From: Amorphochlora amoebiformis
Taxonomy: Eukaryota; Cercozoa; Chlorarachniophyceae
Assembly (NCBI GenBank): GCA_054601695.1
Contig: BAAHQB010000137.1
Coordinates: 434,001 to 498,000 of the forward strand
Length of the DNA: 64,000 nt
Direction: 5' to 3'
This document shows positions 1 to 64,000 of this stretch, in pieces. A program made the translations under genes and the position numbers. Positions within the stretch are counted from its first letter, which is position 1. Each line of letters begins with the position of its first letter. The notes beneath the pieces were generated by a model. The model worked only from the letters and a program-made list of their open reading frames with translations. It ran no database searches and was not told the origin of the DNA.

Positions 1-3
1 CAC

Positions 4-10077
<10,074 letters not shown>

Positions 10078-10448
10078 GAGGCAGACACAGATCTAGTCCT
10101 CGGTTAGTGTAATATGGCGCTGCTACGGAGAAACGATTTTAAGTTTTTCTACATCTGTCTTTAATAAGTATCTAACGATTCTATAGAAGAATACCCGATT
10201 CAGAGGGTACATGCCCCCATATATCTTTTAATTAGCCATAAAACATCGTTCTCTTAATTATTATAATAGGTCTTTAGAATAGAATCCAACTTGGTAGGTC
10301 GAAATATTACCGTCGAATAATCTAATATTATTACTAAAATACATAAATTTAATTTTTCTTCGAATAATATTAATTGTTCCTATTTTGGTTGAATCTAGAC
10401 AGCCCCCAGGGAGTGCCCATCTGCTCTCCACCCACAATCATCACTGAA
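10078..10448. promoter_or_regulatory. Divergent intergenic region between channel and membrane-protein genes
   Basis: About 370 bp separate the tentative start codon of the minus-strand channel (10,077) from the start codon of the plus-strand membrane protein (10,449). The stretch is AT-rich but free of long microsatellites, which is unusual in this window. A shared bidirectional promoter is inferred from the layout. No core element was confirmed. Confidence 0.45.
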
Positions 10449-20300
<9,852 letters not shown>

Positions 20301-20372
20301 TAAGCGTTTCGACCATGGAAGTACATACTAATTAGTGATTATCAACGGTAAGAGTATATATATATATATGTA

Positions 20373-20409
<37 letters not shown>

Positions 20410-20504
20410 TGTGTAATTGTGTGTGCTGTACTGGGTATGTAATATTTTTATTTCTATATTTCGATATGTAGCTTATATGTAATACATATATATATATATA
20501 CATA

Positions 20505-20543
<39 letters not shown>

Positions 20544-21300
20544 TTATATGTACATATGTATGTGTGTAAATATATATATAAATATATTTTAATAAAACAC
20601 ATGTTGTATATAATTAAATATCTATATATACATACATACATACATATATATACACACACACATTCAAACCTTACATTCTCTCCTCTCCCAACATACCTCT
20701 CTCCAAGTCTCTCAACTCCGATTCGGCTACGACGTCTACTTTCCACTCAATATCCTCCTCGCCCCCGCCCTATTCGCCGACTGGTGACATCCTAACTGCA
20801 ACCCTTCTCCTCTTCCGCCTGCAACCCTTTCGAACCCGACCATTTCTCCCTGCCAATGTCTCGCGCAGTCCCTATCCTAAACCTAAGCCAAATCTAACCC
20901 TGACGCAATCCAAAACCATGTGCTGTGAACGTAAACTCTATTCGCAATTCTAACGCTAACCCTAAGACTGTAAAACTCTAAGCCTAACCCTAACCATTGA
21001 CTCTTTTAACGGTATACTAGAACCCTAAGCCCAAACGTAATCGTATACTTTTCTAGGCTTTTGGGGGTAATAGTCGGAATGTCGTAGATTGGGGCACGTT
21101 GAGATATTACGCGACGATCAATTCTATATATGTGTACGTGTGTATGTGTATGTAAACCGAAATTTTAAAATCTAAGAATGTGTATGCGCATGTGTGTATG
21201 TGTGTATGTCATGGCTTCTCAGGAGTTATAGTTTATCATTGTGTGAGGTTTGAGCTTGCAAGTTTTAAAAATGCGCTGATATATATGTATGTAGATATGT

Positions 21301-21352
<52 letters not shown>

Positions 21353-21433
21353 ATATATATACGTATATGAATATATACATATTTGAGCTTGCAAGTTTTA
21401 AAAATGCGCTGATATATATGTATGTAGATATGT

Positions 21434-21502
<69 letters not shown>

Positions 21503-21565
21503 TATATACATACATTTAAATATACACACATGTACCTACAACGTTATATCGTACTTAAATATACA

Positions 21566-21602
<37 letters not shown>

Positions 21603-21639
21603 TAGATATATATATATATATTTATATAGTATCTAGGCT
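20301..21639. other. Intergenic, no gene seen
   Basis: (AT)n tracts alternate with about 400 bp of unique C-rich sequence (20,660-21,090) that contains scattered degenerate CCCTAA words. The short frames at 20,556-20,795 and 20,342-20,746 lack splice or homology support. A 62-bp duplication lies at 21,248-21,445. Confidence 0.5.
21246..21445 (+). repeat. 62-bp direct duplication around an (AT)n tract
   Basis: The segment tttgagcttgcaagttttaa through the following atgcgctgatatatatgtat and tagatatgtatacatata occurs at about 21,249-21,310 and 21,383-21,444. The copies look identical and are separated by (AT)n. Confidence 0.9.
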
Positions 21640-22416
21640 ATTGCTAGTAAATATTGCACCATGTATTCTATGATATCCAGTATTACTAACAACTATATAC
21701 TAGATATGGCTAGATATAGTCCAGCTATTTAGTTCTTACTATTAATCCTTGATCAGTCAATTGATTAACGATTTGCCTAGTTTACTAATACTACTAGTAC
21801 AGTACTAGACTTTAGAGACTAGTATCGGCTACATCTAGTATCTGAGAGTATAGCATCTAGTATATACCTAGTATCTAGAGTATACACCTAGACACTAGAT
21901 ATACACACTCGGATTGTCTAGATTCTAGAGATTCTAGAAATTCTGGGGATTTTACCAAACTTTCTAGAGTTTACATCCCAGACTAGCAGAATCGACATAT
22001 CTTTTCCGAATACTACTTTACTAGTTTAGCTCTGCTGAAAGTAGTCTCCGTACTGTCTTTAAATACACATCGTACGAGTACGTGTACACCATACCTTTTT
22101 TCTTAGAGAACTTAGTATTGTCTAGATTCTAGAGATTGTGTAGACACAGGACATACTAGACATACTAGCTGTGGTAGATATGTGTATATCTAGTATGTAT
22201 ATGTGTATATCTAGATATATATATATATATATATATACTAGATATATATATGTATATATATATGTGTATATATATATATATAATTGTATATATATGTATT
22301 CAACTAGATCGTATGATTCATATATAGTGTATCTAGTATCTAGAGTATATCTAGTAATAGACTAGTATCTAGAGTATATCAAGTATATTCTAGTACTATA
22401 TATGTGTATATGTATG

Positions 22417-22420
<4 letters not shown>
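21640..22420. repeat. CTAG-rich low-complexity region
   Basis: CTAG tetranucleotides are very dense, often as TCTAGTATCTAGAGTATA. The word is palindromic, so the richness holds on both strands. No reading frame of note. Confidence 0.75.
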
Positions 22421-22448
<28 letters not shown>

Positions 22449-22885
22449 AAGTCAATGTTTAAAAGCATCTGGCATTTTTACGAAAAAATGTTATAACGAG
22501 TCACACCATTTCCAACTCCATCCCTAGTTTCAACGCACTTCCATACCACAATTTTGCACACTTTTACCTAAAATAATCGAACACCCACCTTTCCCATGGT
22601 CCTTTCCCCCTTTCCACCCCAAAAGCTAACGATCATCGCCACAAATACACCCCAGACCACCCCCCTGAAATAGTTTTCTTTCAAAATCACACACATAAGA
22701 AATATATTCGAAAAAAAGCGCTTAATACGCTTCGAATAAACTTGGGACCCTGTGGGAGGGGAAGCCGGAGGCCGCTGGGGCAAAACCATTGGGTTTGGCG
22801 CCGAAGTGTGACACATTGGTGTGTCACATCCTTGAGGGAGGAAACGGCGATAAGATGATTAAAGGTTATATAGAGACCTCTAACA
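22449..22885 (+). repeat. Copy D: stray copy of the gene 3 upstream region
   Basis: About 440 bp match 25,905-26,320 (copy A), 46,765-47,180 (copy B) and, inverted, 61,630-62,060 (copy C). It ends before the exon 1 counterpart, so no coding part is included. It keeps ATTGG, TTTGGCGCC and the TGTGACACA/TGTGTCACA palindrome at 22,806-22,829. Confidence 0.88.
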
Positions 22886-23390
22886 GGTCGAAATCCCTCA
22901 GAGATTAGTTATAGAGGTCTAAGGACTCTTTGCCATGGGGGCTGGCGTCGGTGGCCGAGTGGCTGGAAAAGTAGCCTCCTGGGGTATATAAAGCGTATGA
23001 ACGCTCTTTAATCAGTTGTCTCTTCTTTAGAGACAACCTTCAGATTGCACGCTAAGTATTACTCTTTCTGGTGATTTCTAAGTCCCAATATCGGTGCAAT
23101 TTCGAGACGAATGATGGGGTCCTTAGCTCTTGCGCGATGAAGTTTACAATTGACGTGGACGGATATACCAGAGCGATAAGAAGGCTATAGATGCTAGGGG
23201 ATACGATAGTCACCCTGGGTAACAGCAGCGGGCGATGGAATTGACTGTTCTAGGGGTTCAAAGTTGATAGCTTTTTGGGTTTCAATTTTTTGGTGTTTTC
23301 CATATAGCACGAAGCGAATTTTTAGTTTTTTCACCAAAAAATTGCATGGAACGGTCAAGGAAAGGCTTAAAAGTATTTTACAGTTTCCCA
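22886..23390. other. Unique intergenic sequence, no gene recognised
   Basis: Contains a TATA-like TATATAAAG near 22,985 and a short inverted repeat (ttgtctct ... agagacaa) near 23,018-23,038. The 76-codon minus frame at 23,194-23,424 and the 17-codon plus frame starting MKFTIDVDG near 23,140 have no support beyond being open. Confidence 0.35.
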
Positions 23391-24732
<1,342 letters not shown>

Positions 24733-24734
24733 AT

Positions 24735-25131
24735 TGACAGTCAATAGGTCTTGGCAGTCAACACGTCTTGTCAAGACGTGGAATGTCTTGACAGTTGATT
24801 TGTGGGGTGTTTTGACAGTGAATTTGTCGGGTGTATAGTTTACAAAAGTCTAACTCACTCACAGACTCTCTAGACAGCCAAACTCTGGCATTTGGCGTAT
24901 GGGTGTCTTGACAGTGAAGAAGTCATGACAAACTCGTGTTGACAGTCAAGACGTGCAATGTCTTGACAGTCTATTTGTGGGGTCTTTTGACGGTGAATAT
25001 CTAGGGTTTATAGCTTACGGACCGTCTAGACAGCTAAACTCTGGCATTTGGAGTATGGGTGTCTTGACAAGTCAACATGTCTTGATAGTCAACTCGTCTT
25101 GACAGCCAAGACGTGGAATGTCTTGACAGTC

Positions 25132-25132
<1 letters not shown>
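24735..25132 (+). repeat. TTGACAG satellite, about two units of 165-190 bp
   Basis: Two long units and the start of a third share caagacgtg-aatgtcttgaca, tttgtggggt, aaactctggcatttgg and gtatgggtgtcttgaca. The motif CTTGACAGTC or its variants occurs more than ten times, with a few reverse-orientation copies (TGTCAAGA). It ends directly at an (AT)n tract at 25,133. Confidence 0.85.
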
Positions 25133-25208
<76 letters not shown>

Positions 25209-25299
25209 AAGTCATGATATATATATATATATATACTAGATATTGTTATAAATATAAATATATATATATATATGTATATATGTATAAATACATATATAG

Positions 25300-25335
<36 letters not shown>

Positions 25336-25336
25336 C

Positions 25337-25375
<39 letters not shown>

Positions 25376-25609
25376 CGCATAGTATCAACACATGTATACT
25401 AATGATACAACTTTGCACCAATCAGGTAGTAATACAGTTTTCGTACCATCGAGTAGATTTACTTCCAATTGCATGTATAGGCGTATACAGCACTATGATG
25501 GCATTATAGATTTATAACGACTCTAGCTAGCTATAGACTATAAAGCCCGTGTTCATTATTAAATCTAGGAAATATGGGTGCCTACCTAATGTATATCGAG
25601 ATATATAGA

Positions 25610-25756
<147 letters not shown>

Positions 25757-26159
25757 CTTGTGTATAATATATGTATATGTATATATTATGCATGTGTACT
25801 TTACGATATATATGTATAGGTACATATTATGTATGTGTATTTCTACAGATTCTAGACGTACTAATTACCTTACAATATATCATTATATATGTAATCAACA
25901 AAGTCAATGTTTTTAAAGCATCGCGTATTTTCACGAAAAAGGTTATAACCAATCACACCATTTCCAACTGCATGCCTAGTTTTAAAACACTTTCATAGCA
26001 TACTTCAGCGCACTCTAACCTAAAATAATCGAACACTCACCTTTCCCATGGTCTTTCCCCCTTTCTACCCCAAAATCAAGCGATTATCGCCACAAATACA
26101 CCCCAGACCACCCCCCTCAAATATTTTTCTTTCAGAGTTACACACATACAACTTATACT

Positions 26160-26285
26160 CTATATAAAGAGTTTTTCTTGCTGAGATTAACCTTAAGACC
26201 CTGTGGGAGGCGAAGGCGGAGGCCGCTTTTGTGAGACCATTGGGTTTGGCGCCGAAATGTGACACACGGGTGTGTCACATCAACA
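26160..26285 (+). promoter_or_regulatory. Conserved upstream element of gene 3: TATA-like, CCAAT, E2F-like site and palindrome
   Basis: A TATATAAAG-like box (about 26,161) is followed by ATTGG (inverted CCAAT), TTTGGCGCC (an E2F-type site), then a palindrome at 26,257-26,280 with 11-base arms ATGTGACACAC and its reverse complement around GG. The block is about 260 bp upstream of the start codon and is kept at the matching place in copies B and D. In copy C the palindrome is kept with changes, but the E2F-like word is damaged. Regulatory role is inferred from this conservation. Confidence 0.5.
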
Positions 26286-26537
26286 AGGGAGGTAACTGTA
26301 GTAAGGCAGTTAAAGGTTATAAAGTGACCTCTAAAACTATTTCAATTTTGCAGATATCTATAATATAATATCAAGTTATCTAAAGTCAATAACTGAAATA
26401 TGAAAATCGCGGGAGAGTAAGTGATATAGATTCTAGACAAAATGGCCTTAATAAAATTAATCGACCGGGAATGCCGAAATTCCCCGGTACAAACGGGTTA
26501 AAAGTTCGAATGGACAAGCCCCAGCTTAAGTTGGATG

Positions 26538-43637
<17,100 letters not shown>

Positions 43638-44860
43638 ATAAGAGTATATGAAAAACCAGACGAAGACAGAGGAATGCAAGAAGACTAATATCATCTCCAA
43701 TCTACTACATGTACACCCAATCTTCAATCTTATAGCAGAGAGCCGGTAGCCTAGTCCTCAAGTTCCTAGAGCTAGAGCTATCCATGTGCATGCATGCAAG
43801 TATCATAAGTACTATGATCGTGACCGTATACTCACTATACTCATGCGCCAGTCATGATCACCATTTCGACTATTCAATGATTACGCTAGATATCCAATGT
43901 GTTCAAACATTCGTGGGCAAATAATATATATATACTTCTAGACTTAGCCTCATCTGCTGCACTCAGTGAGTGCATGTCAAGCTCTAGAGCTCTCTATCAT
44001 AGTGATTATAATAAGCTAGATAAGTCAGTTGCAATTGTATCGCTCTCACTACTAGACTAACAGACTAATCAATGACACATGTACAATTCACATCGAGGCA
44101 TGATCCAGATGACATCTACACGCCTTTCTAGTTATTACAGTATGTCGACGCCCATATAGACACCATATGTCCGCCTACACACACACACACAGAGGGCCCC
44201 TCGCACACCATTCACTCTCATGCACTTGTTCCCATTCACTCACCAGTGTACACTCTTCTCTCGTTCTCATGCCCTCATGTTCTCACCCCTTGTTGAGTAC
44301 ACTGTTGTTCTTCTCCTTGTTGCTGGACTCTACCACGTGAGTGCATGTTCAAGCCCGTCTCCTCCATCTCATTCTATGGATTCCAGAGACCTACCACTCA
44401 TCATTAGGGACTTTTAGAGCCCTTTAGTTCCGGATTCTTAGTATCAGTCTTAGTAGCCTTTAGAGCTGGCGACATGTCACACTGATGTGTCACCAGTATT
44501 GTTCCTCTATCACAGTCTCTCTTTTCATGCATCTCCTTGCCCCTTTGCGGTGCCCCCGACACAGTATCAAAACAATATATTAAAATTCGCCGCAATGAGT
44601 ATAACCTAGATTATTAATTAATTGTCAAACGTGTCGTGGGCTGGAAAATCTCTAGCTAGACGATTATCGCATACTGAAATGAATACATTTACTAGTTTTA
44701 GCAGTGATTTGTGATTTGAGTGCCAGGAACAGCCAATGGCATGGACCTGTAACAAACAGGTTACTTTTGCTGTGCTCATTCGTTTGTAACAGGTTACTTG
44801 TGTCTATGTTCATTCACTTGTTACACGTTGCTTCACACTGCTCACTTAACTTCACACCTA
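43638..44860. other. Unique sequence after gene 3: probable 3' UTR, then intergenic
   Basis: Not microsatellite-rich. CTAG words are dense at about 43,740-44,160. A TGTCACACTGATGTGTCA palindrome-like site sits near 44,476. Imperfect repeats of gtaacaggttactt occur at 44,748-44,835. The 65-codon plus frame at 44,220-44,417 and the minus frame at 44,404-44,595 lack support. No polyadenylation signal was confirmed. Confidence 0.4.
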
Positions 44861-46074
<1,214 letters not shown>

Positions 46075-46084
46075 GTCATGATAC

Positions 46085-46115
<31 letters not shown>

Positions 46116-46126
46116 CTAGATATTGT

Positions 46127-46189
<63 letters not shown>

Positions 46190-46449
46190 CATAGTATCAA
46201 TACATGTATACTGATGATACAATTGTTGCACCAATCAGGCAGTAATACAGTTTTCGTTGCATCGAGTAGATTTACTTTCAATTGCATGTATAGGCGTATA
46301 CAGCACTATGATGGCATTATAGGTTCATAACGACTCTAGCTAGCTATAGAGTGTAAAGCCCGTGTTCATTATTACCATATACTAAATCTGGGAAATATGA
46401 GTGCCTACCTAATGTATATCTAAATGTATAGAATATATACATGTATATG

Positions 46450-46481
<32 letters not shown>

Positions 46482-46488
46482 CATATAT

Positions 46489-46529
<41 letters not shown>

Positions 46530-46564
46530 AATATTATATACATACATACATATGTATGTATATG

Positions 46565-46618
<54 letters not shown>

Positions 46619-47531
46619 ATATACATATATATGTATATGTATATTATGTATGTGTATTTTACGATATATGTATGTATAGGTATATATTATGTATGTATTT
46701 CTACACATTCTAGACGTACTAATTACCTTACAATATATCATTATATATGTAATCAACAAAGCTTACGTTTTAAAGCATCGCGTATTTTCACGAAAAAGGT
46801 TATAACCGATCACACCATTTCCAACTGCATGCCTAGTTTTAAAACACTTTCATACCATACTTCAGCGCACTCTAACCTAAAATAATCGAACACTCACCTT
46901 CCCCATGGTCTTTCCCCCTTTCTCCCCCAAAATCAAGCGATCATCGCCACAAATGCGCCCCGGACCACCCCCTTCAAATATTCTTCTTTCAGAGTTACAC
47001 ACGTACAACTCATATTCTATATAAAGCGTTTTTTCCGCTGCGAATAACCTTAAGACCCTGTGGGAGGCGAAGGCGGAGGCCGCTTGGGTGAGACCATTGG
47101 GTTTGGCGCCGAAATGTGACACACGGGTGTGTCAAATCAACAAGGGAGGTAACTGTAGTAAGGCTGTTAAAGGTTATAAAATAACCTCTATTCCATTCTA
47201 CAGATATCTATGAAATAATATCAAGATACCTAAATTCAATAACTGAAACATTAAAATCGCGGGAGAGTACTTCTTTGACTTCAGTAAAAGACGGCCTACA
47301 GCCGAAAAGTTATCGCAGTACAGACGTGTGTCATCTTGTGTGACATCCATTAGTACCCGGTAGTTCCAATAATCCGGCCAATAACGGAAGAATAAACAAC
47401 GGTAAGTGATATGAATTCTAGGCAAAATAGCCTTAATAAAATTAAGCGACCGGGAAATTGGCGGGAATGCCTCTGGTACAAACGGGTTAAAAGTTCGAAT
47501 TGACAAAACCCCGCTAAAGTTGGACGCGTTG

Positions 47532-54153
<6,622 letters not shown>

Positions 54154-54363
54154 GTAGAAATATTTATATTAATGATGTATTTATGTATGCAAGAAGTATA
54201 GATATTGATATTTATGTATATATGCATATCAATATAATGATATGTACATATTTGTGTGTGTATGTCCAATGTCCCATCCCACCCCATGTGTACTCGAGAT
54301 ATATATACATAAGCACGTATGTATATATATAGATATATATATATATATATATAAATATATAAT

Positions 54364-54394
<31 letters not shown>

Positions 54395-54559
54395 ATGTAT
54401 TTACATAAATTTATAAATGTATACGTGTACACCTATGTGTGAATATGTATACATGTGCGCATACGTACACACATATGTTGAGAAAATCCGTACATATCTA
54501 TTTTATATCAATTATGTATATACGGACATACATTACATCTATATACTTCTATCTATATA

Positions 54560-62100
<7,541 letters not shown>

Positions 62101-62107
62101 GTAAAAA

Positions 62108-62110
<3 letters not shown>

Positions 62111-62178
<68 letters not shown>

Positions 62179-62319
62179 ATGTATTTACTTATGGTATGCT
62201 TGCGCGTATACAGCATCATAGAAAATGATCTAACTGTAGGTCCACAACGACTCTAGCAGGGTCTCTAGCATGAAATGCATGTCTACATACCACTGGACAC
62301 TCATACTATAATATCTAAG

Positions 62320-62363
<44 letters not shown>

Positions 62364-62689
62364 GAGTAGTAGATATAGCTGATAAGGTTGATAGTAGTGT
62401 ATTAGTGTAGTAGTAGATATACTCTACATACTAGATACACTATGTAGAGAATATAGAGAGAGAGATATAGAGAGATATGTGTGTGATGAAGAGAGAGAGA
62501 GAGAGATGGAGAGAGAGATATGGAGAGAGTATATATGGAGAGAGATAGAGATGGAGAGAGAATGGAGAGACCAGATATATAGAGAAATACATGAATAGGC
62601 TTTTTTGCCTCACCACTAACCGTTCCTCGGCCGCAAGCCCTACAACCGTACACCTCTCGCCGCCCACCCGACACAAAACAAACACCCCT

Positions 62690-62690
<1 letters not shown>
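62111..62690. other. Microsatellites and a short segment in direct orientation, no gene
   Basis: (AT)n and (GA)n tracts. 62,205-62,290 resembles 25,475-25,545 and 46,290-46,360 (cgtatacagca, caacgactctagc) in direct orientation, although the neighbouring C arm is inverted. Confidence 0.6.

Positions 62691-64000
<1,310 letters not shown>

Noticed and set aside
22940-23010. tRNA-like start (GTCGGTGGCCGAGTGGCT)
   Set aside because: A-box-like word only; no B box or cloverleaf follows.
44220-44417. 65-residue plus frame with a hydrophobic segment
   Set aside because: No splice context, homology or conservation; likely chance in unique DNA.

Overview
The window is nuclear DNA from a eukaryote. 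It has GT-AG spliceosomal introns, interstitial TTAGGG-type telomere repeats, and very dense microsatellites: (AT)n nearly everywhere, plus (GA)n, (TAA)n, (CA)n and one (CG)n block. The species cannot be fixed from the sequence. A repeat-rich protist is my guess, because of the short exons, the microsatellite-filled introns and a four-domain-type cation channel. Most long open frames are microsatellite translations (IYIY, SLSL, RERE, RARA) and are not genes. The real genes were found by joining short exons whose reading phases agree at the splice sites.

Layout. (1) 1-10,077, minus strand: a voltage-gated cation channel gene running off the left edge. Domain I (S1 to S6, filter motif TLEGW) and most of domain II (S1 to the pore helix) are visible on about 20 exons. 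(2) 10,078-10,448: a short divergent intergenic region. (3) 10,449-20,300, plus strand: a roughly 280-residue multi-pass membrane protein on 13 exons that I do not recognise. (4) 20,301-26,537: repeat-rich intergenic DNA with a CTAG-rich stretch, a stray copy of the gene 3 upstream region, a 1-kb (AT)n block between direct repeats, and a TTGACAG satellite. (5) 26,538-43,637, plus strand: a gene of about 30 exons and roughly 1,100 residues. It encodes an N-terminal KHA-like domain, a low-complexity region, a basic patch, a C2HC zinc finger, an unrecognised middle region, nine leucine-rich repeats and an acidic tail. (6) About 45.2-63.7 kb: a very large imperfect inverted repeat. Its left arm (copy B) carries the 5' half of gene 3 with reading frames mostly intact. 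Its right arm (copy C) carries the same half inverted and broken.

The channel and the membrane-protein gene are divergently arranged and may share control sequences. Gene 3 has been copied at least twice from its promoter through exon 15, always without the leucine-rich-repeat half. Four related upstream blocks (22.8, 26.25, 47.1 and 61.7 kb) share CCAAT, E2F-like and TGTGACACAC-palindrome motifs.

A recurring theme is local duplication of exon ends, splice donors or whole exons between (AT)n tracts: the channel S6 exon, exon 6 of the membrane protein, its exon 10 donor with telomere repeats, and the 72-nt leucine-rich-repeat exons. Microsatellites appear to be both the intron filler and the likely substrate for exon duplication here.
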